Assembly: GCF_047425875.1 (NCBI RefSeq)
Contig: NZ_CP179727.1
Span: 620,001-684,000, forward strand
From: Macrococcoides animalis
GTDB lineage: Bacteria; Bacillota; Bacilli; Staphylococcales; Staphylococcaceae
Direction: 5' to 3'
DNA: 64,000 nt
Shown piece by piece: positions 9,241-17,230 of this stretch; within the stretch, counting starts at the first letter, position 1, and every line of letters starts with the position of its first letter. The notes beneath the pieces are model-generated. The model searched no databases and had not been told where the DNA came from. It was given only the letters and a program-made list of their open reading frames with translations. A program made the position numbers and the translations under genes.

Positions 9241-9714
9241 TTATTCAGTATCACGTGACGGACCATAAATAGGTGGTACTTTTAAATCAGCTTGACGCAT
9301 TAGTACTGTCATTTGACCTCTGTGATGTGCCTGATGTGCAATCATTGAATATAATAAATGACCTTTAGGCATATTCATACCGAAGAAATCAACTAATTCA
9401 ATTAAAGCTTCATCAGTTAAAGATGAATCATATGCTGCTAACGTATTATTGTATATTGTCTCAGCTGCCTCGACAATATCTTTCACAGTCTCAGGCATTG
9501 GTGCTCCGAAAGTAGTACCATCAACTTTAATACCTGCTTTATCCGCAAAGCCACCTACACTTTGAACAACATGCCATGCAACTTCACCTAAAGTACGATC
9601 TAATTCAGAAACGGCTTGATCTAAAGACTCGTCTGTTAATTCTTTTAAGCATGCAATCGTCGTGTTTGCTTCCATACGATATTGATTAATAAAATCTTGT
9701 TTTATACGAAACAT
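9241..9714 (-). CDS. DinB/YfiT-like four-helix protein
   Basis: A 157-residue protein of the DinB-like fold, a cytoplasmic four-helix bundle that usually binds a metal through three histidines. Candidate ligands are His in AWHVVQSV (near 48) and the pair in MIAHQAHHRGQM (near 128-132), the usual spacing for the family. Some members are mycothiol- or bacillithiol-dependent transferases; that role here is only possible. The start follows AAGGAGG at ideal spacing. It is a single gene, divergent from the rsgA leader region. Confidence 0.8.
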   Translation of the reverse strand: MFRIKQDFINQYRMEANTTIACLKELTDESLDQAVSELDRTLGEVAWHVVQSVGGFADKAGIKVDGTTFGAPMPETVKDIVEAAETIYNNTLAAYDSSLTDEALIELVDFFGMNMPKGHLLYSMIAHQAHHRGQMTVLMRQADLKVPPIYGPSRDTE

Positions 9715-9796
9715 TAAATTGACCTCCTTACCTTTTATACTTTAAATATACCCTCATTAATGCTAGATTACCATGAATAAGGTACAGGTGATATAT

Positions 9797-9845
9797 AAGA
9801 GGATTGTCACACATGATTGACAATCCTCTTAAATTTATTTATGCT
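9797..9845 (+). promoter_or_regulatory. Strong promoter of the leader/rsgA unit with an overlapping 13-bp inverted repeat
   Basis: TTGACA (9817-9822) and TATGCT (9840-9845) are separated by 17 bp, a near-consensus SigA promoter. The -35 box is embedded in a perfect 13-bp inverted repeat, AAGAGGATTGTCA (9797-9809) and TGACAATCCTCTT (9818-9830), with an 8-bp spacer. No T run follows the repeat on either strand, so it reads better as an operator than as a terminator. The regulator is unknown. Confidence 0.6.
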
Positions 9846-9871
9846 AATAAAAAAGAAAGGAGTGATGTCTT

Positions 9872-9931
9872 ATGACGAACATTAATACTGCAACTGTTAC
9901 ACTTTGTTTCGTCATGGACATTACTTGCTAA
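9872..9931 (+). CDS. Putative 19-aa leader peptide
   Basis: A short frame encoding MTNINTATVTLCFVMDITC, with AAAGGAG nine bases before its ATG. The transcript start predicted from the upstream promoter is about 9852, so this is the first frame on the mRNA. It ends shortly before a terminator hairpin that precedes rsgA. Position, strong ribosome site and the hairpin spanning it suggest that translation of the peptide, rather than the peptide itself, matters. No homologue is claimed. Confidence 0.5.
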   Translation: MTNINTATVTLCFVMDITC

Positions 9932-9942
9932 CTATTGCTCGT

Positions 9943-9974
9943 ATACCCGTGGCGAAATCGCCACGGGTATTTTT
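9943..9974 (+). terminator. Intrinsic terminator inside the rsgA leader
   Basis: A 13-bp GC-rich stem with a very small loop, followed by TTTTT. It sits between the leader frame and rsgA (start 9996), so rsgA expression needs read-through or antitermination. Confidence 0.75.
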
Positions 9975-9995
9975 ATAAACTAAAGGAGCAATATA

Positions 9996-11087
9996 ATGGA
10001 TATATTAACACAATTAGGATTCAACGAAAAAAGAATCAAACAAGCAAATGAATATAATGAAACATTAATAAAAGCACGTATCTCTGTGCAACATAAAGGG
10101 ATGTACCGTGCAATGACTGAAGAAGGAGAATATTTAGTCCAACTATCAGGGAGAGACAAATTTGAAAGTCACGACTTAATCCATATCCCGGCCGTCGGTG
10201 ACTTTGTATTAATAAAACCATTTCCAAATGAACAAAAAGGCATTATTCAACACATATTACCTAGAATACAACAATTTGTGCGTAATGCTGCAGGTAATCA
10301 AACGAAACCACAAGTCATTGCGACAAATATTGATTATGCATTTTTAACAATGAGTTGTAATGACAACTTTAATACAAATCGACTAGAACGCTATTTGATT
10401 GCAACATATGACTCAGGTGCAAACCCGATTATTGTGATGACGAAAGCAGATTTAATTACGGATTTAGATAAAGAAATTATGATTGCAGAACTTTCAAACG
10501 TTGCCCCTACTGTACCTGTTTATTTCGTACAACATGATAGTGATGACAATATTGAAACACTACGTAATTACATAAAAGAAAATAAAACAGGGACACTTGT
10601 CGGATCAAGTGGTGTTGGTAAATCGACACTCATAAACCGTATCATCGGGAAAGAAATGATGGATACAGGCGAAATACGATACACTGATAATAAAGGAAAG
10701 CATAAAACAACACACCGTGAATTGCTTTTACTCGATGACGGTGGGATATTAATTGATACACCAGGCATGCGCGAATTCCAATTATGGAGTACTGGGGAAA
10801 ACGTTGGCTTAGGTACTGAATTTGAAGATGTAGAAGACTTAATATTACAATGTAAGTTTAACGACTGCACACATAGGAATGAACCAGGCTGTGCAATTAA
10901 TGAAGCCATTGAAGCTCAGGAATTAACTGAAGATCGATTTGAACGATACAACAAGTACCTAAGAGAGCTCGCCTTTGTTGAACGACGTAATGATGAAGCA
11001 AAGATGAGCGCTGAACGTAATAAATGGAAAAAGATGACGCAAGCAGGTAAAGCAAATCGAAATGCAAAGATAGGGAAAAGAAAATAG
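9996..11087 (+). CDS. rsgA: RsgA-type circularly permuted ribosome GTPase
   Basis: A 363-residue GTPase of the RsgA/YjeQ family, which checks the maturing 30S ribosomal subunit. The order is an N-terminal OB-fold (about 30-110), then the permuted G domain: G4 TKAD near 149-152, the P-loop GSSGVGKST near 203-211, and G3 DTPGMRE near 254-260. A C-terminal zinc motif follows (C-x4-C-x-H-x5-C within CKFNDCTHRNEPGC). The protein is longer than the roughly 290-residue staphylococcal RsgA that sits beside prkC, which is absent here, so this may be a second, specialised copy. A leader attenuator precedes it. Confidence 0.85.
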   Translation: MDILTQLGFNEKRIKQANEYNETLIKARISVQHKGMYRAMTEEGEYLVQLSGRDKFESHDLIHIPAVGDFVLIKPFPNEQKGIIQHILPRIQQFVRNAAGNQTKPQVIATNIDYAFLTMSCNDNFNTNRLERYLIATYDSGANPIIVMTKADLITDLDKEIMIAELSNVAPTVPVYFVQHDSDDNIETLRNYIKENKTGTLVGSSGVGKSTLINRIIGKEMMDTGEIRYTDNKGKHKTTHRELLLLDDGGILIDTPGMREFQLWSTGENVGLGTEFEDVEDLILQCKFNDCTHRNEPGCAINEAIEAQELTEDRFERYNKYLRELAFVERRNDEAKMSAERNKWKKMTQAGKANRNAKIGKRK

Positions 11088-11100
11088 AAATATTTTGTGG

Positions 11101-11141
11101 TGAGTGGTCTGTAAATAAAGATTACAGACCACTCATATTTT
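11101..11141 (+). terminator. Rho-independent terminator after rsgA
   Basis: The 14-bp stem TGAGTGGTCTGTAA / TTACAGACCACTCA is followed by ATATTTTT. Confidence 0.85.
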
Positions 11142-11153
11142 TAAAAACTCTAT

Positions 11154-11241
11154 TTGACAAACTATACCAAAAAGATTATATTATAAGTGAGCTACTTGGT
11201 AATACAAAGTAGCTTTTAAAAGATTAGCTATCTTGTATTAC
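11154..11241 (+). promoter_or_regulatory. Promoter and probable PadR operator
   Basis: TTGACA (11154-11159) and TATATT (11177-11182) lie 17 bp apart. Downstream come the dyad AGCTACTT-N9-AAGTAGCT (11190-11214) and the inverted pair GTAATACAA (11199-11207) and TTGTATTAC (11233-11241). The position between promoter and padR start fits autorepression by the PadR protein. Binding is inferred. Confidence 0.55.
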
Positions 11242-11259
11242 AAAATAGAGGTGAAGCCT

Positions 11260-11604
11260 ATGAGTATGCGTACTCAATTATTGAAAGGATTACTAGATGC
11301 ATGCGTCCTTTCAATCATCAAAGAGAAAGAAGTATATGGATATGAACTCTCTCAAAAGTTACTCGATTCCGGACTCGGTAATATTAGTGAGGGGACAATA
11401 TACCCAGTACTCCTCCGACTACAAAAGAAAAATCTCATCACAAGTGAAATGCGCGTTAGTGACGTTGGCCCGAAACGAAAATATTACTTCATCACTGCTG
11501 AAGGTGAAGAAGAACTGAAAAACATGACCGAAGAATGGAATGCCATAGTTGGGCCAATATCAACATTGATTAATAAGGAGGATGAGCATGACGAGCCTAA
11601 ATGA
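11260..11604 (+). CDS. PadR family transcriptional regulator
   Basis: A 114-residue winged-helix repressor of the PadR type. The family core is visible: LLKGLLDACVLSIIKEKEVYGYEL, then EGTIYPVLLRLQKKNLI with the recognition helix, the wing containing GPKRKYYFIT, and the closing helix. I start at the ATG at 11260, seven bases after GAGGTG. The short form without a long C-terminal helix is subfamily 2. Its end overlaps the next gene by 17 bases, so it is translated together with the two membrane proteins that follow and probably controls them. Confidence 0.92.
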   Translation: MSMRTQLLKGLLDACVLSIIKEKEVYGYELSQKLLDSGLGNISEGTIYPVLLRLQKKNLITSEMRVSDVGPKRKYYFITAEGEEELKNMTEEWNAIVGPISTLINKEDEHDEPK

Positions 11605-12256
11605 AATGAATATCGAATATGTTAGAAAAGTAAATCAGTTACGACCAAAAAATAAAGAAGCTTTTGAATATGTTGCAAGTTGCATTACAAATAACGTTAT
11701 GTTGTCTGAAGATGAATCAGATGAAATGATACTCGAGATACTTGAAGATTTAATCATTGCACAAAGCAATTGTACATCAGCTGAGCATTTCTTTGGAAAT
11801 GATTTAGATAGTTTTATAAGTGATTTAACAAAAGAATTACCTAAACGCACAGTCAAATCATTTCTTGTAAACATAATTTTTAACTTAAGTATTGTCCTCA
11901 TTATCATGTTTTTTATTTTAGGTTTTACAGACATTATCCTTCTTGCAAGTGAGGGAGAACATATAGATATTCCAATCTATTCTACTATTATATCTATCAT
12001 TCTAATGATTGTATTATGTTGTATCAGCGTATTTATTAAACCACAAGCCTATGAGAAAAGAAGTACCACTCGAAATATAATAAGTGAATGCTTTAATTGG
12101 CTCATATACGGTGTTTTCTATATTTCATTTAATGTATTTAACACTGCACCTTATTTTAAATTTCCATTTTATATAAGTTTTATTATGTTTGGCATAATGA
12201 TTTATATAAGCGTTCAATTAAAAAGAAAATACTTCCCGAAAAAACAATTCATATAG
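11588..12256 (+). CDS. DUF1129/HAAS-like membrane protein (first of a tandem pair)
   Basis: Residues 1-90 are soluble, helical and acidic, with the pattern AEHFFGNDLDSFISDLTKEL that resembles the DUF1129/HAAS domain often encoded after PadR genes. Four hydrophobic segments follow (about 98-120, 130-150, 165-185, 190-210). AAGGAGG lies six bases before the ATG at 11588; an ATG two codons earlier touches the ribosome site and is less likely. It overlaps padR and is followed 16 bases later by a paralogue. The role is unknown; in such operons the protein is thought to sense or act at the membrane. Confidence 0.75.
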   Translation: MTSLNEMNIEYVRKVNQLRPKNKEAFEYVASCITNNVMLSEDESDEMILEILEDLIIAQSNCTSAEHFFGNDLDSFISDLTKELPKRTVKSFLVNIIFNLSIVLIIMFFILGFTDIILLASEGEHIDIPIYSTIISIILMIVLCCISVFIKPQAYEKRSTTRNIISECFNWLIYGVFYISFNVFNTAPYFKFPFYISFIMFGIMIYISVQLKRKYFPKKQFI

Positions 12257-12272
12257 ATAGGAGTGATTTAGC

Positions 12273-12974
12273 ATGAACACTAAAGAAATTATTAAACAAA
12301 ACAATTTGAAGCGAAAAGAACTTACTCCTGAAAATTTAAAAGTATATGAAGAAGTTGTAATGTATTTACGTGGTGATTTATCAATTTCTGAACATGTAAC
12401 TGAAGTGACTTTATTAGACTTATTGGATCATTTACTAGAATCTCAAATGCATGAAGTTACAACAGAAGAATTTTTTGGAGATAATCCCGAACAATTTGCA
12501 ATAGATTTAGTTGCTGAAATTCCAAAAGAATCTAAAAGTAATATTTACTTATTTATTCTGTCTCTCGTGTGTTTATTCTTTGGATTATTTAGAATTACAA
12601 CATCTCTAATTGATGCTATTTATTTTTATGTATTTAATAAAGTTAATAAAGTAAATGTTATACAAGAACTAATATCTAATTCTATTATTGTACTTGTAAT
12701 TGTCACAATTTTACTTATAGCAATAAAGAAGTTTCAGAATAATTCTTTCTCTAATAATTCAAATATACAAAAAAATATCCTATTTACTATAATATTATCT
12801 TCACTATTTGTACCTTTTATAGTGATTAAATTCATACCCCACCTATTACCTAATGGTGGTATGATAACTATACCTTGGTATATCAACTTTCTGATAGGAA
12901 TTATACTTATTGTAATTTACAAATTATTATTCAATATATCTAAAAACAATAAAGAGCTAGTGTTCTTCAGATAA
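12273..12974 (+). CDS. DUF1129/HAAS-like membrane protein (second of a tandem pair)
   Basis: A 233-residue paralogue of the preceding protein. It has the same order: a soluble N-terminal domain containing TTEEFFGDNPEQFAIDLVAE, then about four membrane helices from residue 90 onward. The two differ strongly in their membrane parts, so the duplication is old. TAGGAGTG precedes the ATG. It is the last gene of the PadR operon, closed by a hairpin shared with the convergent DUF456 gene. No enzymatic motif is visible. Confidence 0.75.
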   Translation: MNTKEIIKQNNLKRKELTPENLKVYEEVVMYLRGDLSISEHVTEVTLLDLLDHLLESQMHEVTTEEFFGDNPEQFAIDLVAEIPKESKSNIYLFILSLVCLFFGLFRITTSLIDAIYFYVFNKVNKVNVIQELISNSIIVLVIVTILLIAIKKFQNNSFSNNSNIQKNILFTIILSSLFVPFIVIKFIPHLLPNGGMITIPWYINFLIGIILIVIYKLLFNISKNNKELVFFR

Positions 12975-13008
12975 AAAATACCCGAAGCTCAACGTAGCTT
13001 CGGGCATT
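12973..13008. terminator. Bidirectional terminator
   Basis: The stem CCCGAAGCT / AGCTTCGGG lies between convergent genes. The T run is strong on the minus strand and weak on the plus strand. Confidence 0.8.
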
Positions 13009-13013
13009 TCAAT

Positions 13014-13496
13014 TTATATAATAATATCTAACACAAACCATATCACCATAATAAATAAGATAATAAACTTTGCGACTGTGCTTGTTAAGAATCCAAATAG
13101 CGATCCTAAACTTGCATTAAATGAGCGTTTAAAATCTTGATGAATCAATAATTCCACAATAAATACTGCTGCAAATGGTATGACGATAATTCCAAACGGT
13201 GGAAAGAAGAAGCTTCCGAGTATTATACCAATCGCTGCGGTTAATTCCCCTGCTCTACTCCCACCGTACTTCTTAACAAAGTGTCCACCTAACACATAAT
13301 CACTAACTAACGTAATTATTGTCAGTGTCGCCATCGCAACCCAGAAGAACCACGATAATTCATTATTATTCACAGCAAAGTGATAGATAAAGAATCCAAC
13401 CCACATCATCAAAATTCCTGGAATCATAGGCATAACCAATGCTACAAATGCTGATAAAAACGCTAAAATTATTAACGTCCAAAGAATAAATGTCAT
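13014..13496 (-). CDS. DUF456 family membrane protein
   Basis: A 160-residue integral membrane protein with about four to five hydrophobic segments and Gly-rich helices (MIPGILMMWVGFFIYH, then GGSRAGELTAAIGIILGSFF), matching the DUF456 family. Function unknown; DUF456 proteins are common in Gram-positives and have been likened to small glycine-zipper membrane proteins. Its start overlaps the stop of the MFS gene upstream by four bases (ATGA), so the two are translationally coupled. Confidence 0.85.
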   Translation of the reverse strand: MTFILWTLIILAFLSAFVALVMPMIPGILMMWVGFFIYHFAVNNNELSWFFWVAMATLTIITLVSDYVLGGHFVKKYGGSRAGELTAAIGIILGSFFFPPFGIIVIPFAAVFIVELLIHQDFKRSFNASLGSLFGFLTSTVAKFIILFIMVIWFVLDIII

Positions 13497-14695
13497 GCTA
13501 AGTCCTCCATTTTAACTGGTTTAGTGAAAATCAATAATATAAATGCCAATAAAATAAATCCTGATGATACAAAGAATACGTTTCCTAATCCAACGATTTC
13601 ACTCATCACGCCACCTAGTAGGTTCCCTAATAATTGGCCAACAATCATCGCATTAGAAAATAATGTCGATGCGTATCCTGGAAAATCAGGTAATATATCC
13701 TGGAAGTAACTAATCCCAAGTCCGAGTAATATCGCTAAGAAAAATGCAAGTAACACTTGGCCAACAAGCATTGCTGTCACACTATCAAATACTCCAATTG
13801 AGAAGTAATATGCTCCACCTAATATACCACCAATCATTAATAGCGTTCTCGTTTGAAATTTACTCGCTAGAATTCCTAAAATAATCATGAACGGTACTTC
13901 GAGTCCTGCACATAAACTCGCTAAATAGCCAACATTCGACTCATCTGCTTTTAAAAACTCAGTAACAAAAAGTGGCATGTTTAACGTGTACATCCACTGT
14001 CCAACATGTAAGAATACAAATGCTAAGAATGGAATAAGCAAGTACATATCTTTCGCTAAGTTAGGTGCAACTGGCTCCACTCTATTTGAATTGTAAGTAA
14101 CTTTCTCTGGTTTCACTTCATTGAAGAAGATTAAGAATGAAACGAGTACAACCCAATAAATGATGACAGTACCACCAAATATACCACCAAATCCAAATTG
14201 TTTTAATAATACTGTACCGACTAAAGGACCAAATAAAAATCCAAAACTAAACATCGAACGAAGAACAGTATTGGCAAAAACTGCATTCTTACTCGATGCT
14301 GAAGCATTGATACTTTCTCTAGCTGAAGCATACATCTGTGGCATTGCAGGTGCTGCCATCCCACCAAAGAATACATAAAGCGTCATAAATAAATATGGAT
14401 TGGATACGAAATAATACATACTAAAGGCAACTGATGCCATTGCAAGACTGAACATAATCATGTATTTTCTACTAAATCCTGCTCTATCAGAAAATCTTGC
14501 AACGATTGTGTTCACACCAAATCCTGCTAACGCAAACAGTGCCATCATAACACCATATAGTCCACGTGTCATACCTAATTCTTGCGTTGCATACAATACA
14601 AAGAATGGCACAGTGATTGCCAGTGCCATGCCAAGTAAGGTCATATTAATAAGGAATAAGACATAGTTTTTTATACTGAAAAGGTTTTTAAACAT
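13493..14695 (-). CDS. MFS transporter, sugar-efflux (SetA-like) type
   Basis: A 400-residue major facilitator with twelve hydrophobic segments in two halves of six. The stretch FANTVLRSMFSFGFLFGPLVG in the fifth helix and ARFSDRAGFSRKYM in the loop between helices 2 and 3 recall the SetA/sugar-efflux branch, though a drug-efflux role cannot be excluded. It lacks the typical NorA N-terminus. It is coupled to the DUF456 gene by a 4-base overlap, a pairing that suggests joint function. Confidence 0.8.
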   Translation of the reverse strand: MFKNLFSIKNYVLFLINMTLLGMALAITVPFFVLYATQELGMTRGLYGVMMALFALAGFGVNTIVARFSDRAGFSRKYMIMFSLAMASVAFSMYYFVSNPYLFMTLYVFFGGMAAPAMPQMYASARESINASASSKNAVFANTVLRSMFSFGFLFGPLVGTVLLKQFGFGGIFGGTVIIYWVVLVSFLIFFNEVKPEKVTYNSNRVEPVAPNLAKDMYLLIPFLAFVFLHVGQWMYTLNMPLFVTEFLKADESNVGYLASLCAGLEVPFMIILGILASKFQTRTLLMIGGILGGAYYFSIGVFDSVTAMLVGQVLLAFFLAILLGLGISYFQDILPDFPGYASTLFSNAMIVGQLLGNLLGGVMSEIVGLGNVFFVSSGFILLAFILLIFTKPVKMEDLA

Positions 14696-14768
14696 ATATA
14701 CACATACTTTCTATTTATAATACTGTTCTATTATATAGCAAAAAGAATATTTGTATAGTTATGTTTGC

Positions 14769-15584
14769 TTACAAAGTAATAAGTATCGCTGCCTTGTCAT
14801 CATGAAGCTTGACTCTAGGATACTTCTTTTTCTCTTTATCCTGGAGTTCTTTTGTAATCATATAGTCTAACATTGCTTCAAGCCCATCTTGTACGAACTT
14901 TAATACAAAATTATCTAAACCTAAATGCTCTATATCATAGAATCCATCAGTCGTAATTAATATGTGTGAAAGATCAGTTGTATCAATTTCTCCACGATTA
15001 TATGCATGATTGAAATTCACATCACCATTCATCACCGAATACCCGCCAGGTACGTTTGCAGTACTTTTAGCATTATCAATTGCTTCTATCATTTCTTGTG
15101 GCAAAGTATTAGATTCATATACACCTGGATATTTCTCCTGCCACTGTTTCACTCGATTACTTTCATTAGTCTTCTTGAAACTAGGTATCACTTGAGTTAC
15201 TTCATTTGATTTAGAGACGGTATAAATAACACAATCTGCTGAACTAGTAAAGTCAGCTTTCGTGTCATGAAGCTTAACAACAGCATGACAACACTGAAAA
15301 CGATCTTTAGGATGATTGATTACGATATTAAATACATCCATTGCTGATTGAATACTCGCATTTGCTAATTCGGTCGCATTATTTAGAGTAATATTTGCGT
15401 CTACTTGTTCAAATGCTTGTTTCACTGCATCTGTAGCACGTTTGCCAGGAGTAATATTATTAATCAATATTCCTTTTAAACTCGTTACTCCATCAATCAC
15501 ACCATAAATCTGTGCTGCTTCATTTATTACTAATGCATCTTCATTCATGACTCCGATACCTTGTGCAAGTACTGAATTTATCAT
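14769..15584 (-). CDS. PP2C-like serine/threonine phosphatase domain protein
   Basis: A 271-residue protein with the ordered motifs of PP2C (PPM) phosphatases. NEDA lies near residues 14-17, DGVTS near 31-35, a Thr/Ala-rich helix follows, SADC lies near 118, ITTDGFYD near 216-223, and LHDDKAAILI near the C-terminus. The acidic residues in these motifs bind the two catalytic metals in the family. It is cytoplasmic. It follows an alarmone synthetase gene by eight bases and is surely co-transcribed. The target is unknown; it may be a phosphatase or a degenerate regulator. Confidence 0.75.
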   Translation of the reverse strand: MINSVLAQGIGVMNEDALVINEAAQIYGVIDGVTSLKGILINNITPGKRATDAVKQAFEQVDANITLNNATELANASIQSAMDVFNIVINHPKDRFQCCHAVVKLHDTKADFTSSADCVIYTVSKSNEVTQVIPSFKKTNESNRVKQWQEKYPGVYESNTLPQEMIEAIDNAKSTANVPGGYSVMNGDVNFNHAYNRGEIDTTDLSHILITTDGFYDIEHLGLDNFVLKFVQDGLEAMLDYMITKELQDKEKKKYPRVKLHDDKAAILITL

Positions 15585-15592
15585 CTCTACAC

Positions 15593-16249
15593 CTACCCTA
15601 AAAGTATTGTATTACGTACTTCTGTCATTTTGCGATCAAGTTCACTGGATGCATCCGCTACTTCTCTTAACTCCTTACGAATCTCATCACTTAATTGTTT
15701 CGTATTATATTTGTATTGTAGTTTATGTTCTGTCGATGCGAAGAAATCCATAGCCAACGTCCTAATTTGGATTTCAGCAGGAATCCATTTCACTCCTTCA
15801 GATAATACAAGTTCTGTTTCAACAATTAAATGAAGACTCTTATAACCACTCACTTTTGGGTTTTTGATATAATCTTTCACACGAACAACACGCAGGTCAC
15901 TTCGTCCACTAAGCAACTCACAGATTTTATATACGTCTTCTTCAAATGTTGTAACGATACGTACACCTATAATATCAAAGATATTCTCTCGAATAGCCTC
16001 CAATGTAAGATCAATCCCTTTACGCTTCAGTTTCTCACGTAGAGATAAAGGGGCTTTGATACGTGTCTTAACATGTTCAAAAGGAGAATAACCATATCGT
16101 GCTTGCCATTCTAAGTCAATAATATCAATATCACTTGTTAGTTCGAGCAGTCCCATTTCGTATTCTTTAAAGAAATATTGAAATTCCTCTGCCAATTTCA
16201 CAAATTCAGCTTGTTCTTCGATCTTATTAAATATTTGATTGATATCCAT
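15593..16249 (-). CDS. Small alarmone (p)ppGpp synthetase, RelP/RelQ type
   Basis: A 218-residue RelA/SpoT synthetase domain without hydrolase or ACT parts, so a small alarmone synthetase making (p)ppGpp or pGpp from ATP and GDP, GTP or GMP. Landmarks are HVKTRIKAPLSL (about 59-70), DIIGVRIVTTF (about 92-102), KNPKVSGYKSLHLIVET and PAEIQIRTLAMDFFASTEH (about 157-175), which holds the catalytic Glu. It is not next to nadK, the usual relQ neighbour, so RelP/YwaC type is more likely. It is linked in an operon to a PP2C-like gene. Confidence 0.88.
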   Translation of the reverse strand: MDINQIFNKIEEQAEFVKLAEEFQYFFKEYEMGLLELTSDIDIIDLEWQARYGYSPFEHVKTRIKAPLSLREKLKRKGIDLTLEAIRENIFDIIGVRIVTTFEEDVYKICELLSGRSDLRVVRVKDYIKNPKVSGYKSLHLIVETELVLSEGVKWIPAEIQIRTLAMDFFASTEHKLQYKYNTKQLSDEIRKELREVADASSELDRKMTEVRNTILLG

Positions 16250-16292
16250 AATATGTCCCTCTCTTCTTACTCAATATATCAAATTTACACAT

Positions 16293-16323
16293 AAAAAAGT
16301 ACGAATACACATTGCATTCGTAC
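16293..16323 (-). terminator. Rho-independent terminator
   Basis: The stem GTACGAAT / ATTCGTAC is followed by TTTTTT on the minus strand. It ends the LysR gene. Confidence 0.8.
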
Positions 16324-16324
16324 A

Positions 16325-17215
16325 CTATCGAATTGGTACATATTTTTTTACTTCGATATATTCTGACGCGACTTCTTTCATCAACTCAATATAAGCATTG
16401 ACTTGTGGCAAACTCAGCATATCCGTTTCATAACATAAATACGTTTCACGTAGTAATGGGTTATTAGCGACTTCAAGTAACTGAATTTCAAATAATTCAT
16501 GATCAATGTCTTTCATCACAATCTCAGGTAAAACTGTCATACCCACTCCGTTAAGTAATAATGATTTACAGGTTGAAATTTGATCCGTCTTAATTTGCGG
16601 TGCATATTCTTTATTGAATTGTTCAGTATACCAATGTTCGATTTCTTTTAAATAAATTGGATCAGCTTGAAATTCTATCATTGGTAATTGATCAAGTTCT
16701 TGCGCTTTATTCTTAGGATAAATAAAATAATGCTTTTCACTTATGAGCAAATCGTTATGAAGGTTCATGATTTTACTACCTCGAATAACTGATACATGAA
16801 AGTCATGACGATTATTTGAAATTCGAGTAGATGAACCTACTTGTAATTGAATCTTTACATTTGGATAACGCTCAACAAAGCGACCGAGCACAATTGGCAA
16901 GATTGTATGACCAATTAATGATGAAACACCAATGGACAACTTACCATTCACGATGCCATCAGACGATTGAATCATCTCTTTTAAGTTCGTTTCTTCCTTC
17001 AACATTTTACGTGCATGTTGTATTATCATTTCACCATTTGAAGTGACAATTAGCTTCTTTTTCGTACGAATGAAGATATCTGTGCCCCACTCTGTTTCTA
17101 TGGATTTCAACCGCTGACTAACAGCAGGCTGTGAAATATATAAAGTATCCGCTGCTTTACGTAGCGTTTCCTCATCCGCAAGTGCCACTAATAATCTGTA
17201 ATCATCTATTTTCAT
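16325..17215 (-). CDS. LysR family transcriptional regulator
   Basis: A 296-residue LTTR. The N-terminal winged helix-turn-helix contains LRKAADTLYISQPAVSQRLK (residues about 18-37). The C-terminal periplasmic-binding-like sensor domain runs from about residue 90 to 290. The inducer cannot be deduced. It lies 15 bp downstream of the tatD-like gene on the same strand. Unlike most LysR genes it has no divergent target next door, since the alarmone synthetase gene faces the same way. Confidence 0.9.
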   Translation of the reverse strand: MKIDDYRLLVALADEETLRKAADTLYISQPAVSQRLKSIETEWGTDIFIRTKKKLIVTSNGEMIIQHARKMLKEETNLKEMIQSSDGIVNGKLSIGVSSLIGHTILPIVLGRFVERYPNVKIQLQVGSSTRISNNRHDFHVSVIRGSKIMNLHNDLLISEKHYFIYPKNKAQELDQLPMIEFQADPIYLKEIEHWYTEQFNKEYAPQIKTDQISTCKSLLLNGVGMTVLPEIVMKDIDHELFEIQLLEVANNPLLRETYLCYETDMLSLPQVNAYIELMKEVASEYIEVKKYVPIR

Positions 17216-17230
17216 ATGAAATCCTCAGTT

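Larger units (their letters stand above)
9862..9993 (+). promoter_or_regulatory. Putative leader-peptide attenuator of rsgA
   Basis: A first hairpin pairs 9862-9880 with 9906-9924 (17 pairs, two single-base bulges) and buries the leader start codon. A terminator hairpin (ATACCCGTGGCGA / TCGCCACGGGTAT, 9943-9970, then five T) follows. Around the terminator, TATTGCTC (9933-9940) can pair with GAGCAATA (9986-9993), masking the rsgA ribosome site. The arrangement resembles ribosome-stalling attenuators of ribosome-protection and antibiotic-response genes. I did not find a clear anti-terminator, so the switching mechanism is inferred. Confidence 0.55.
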
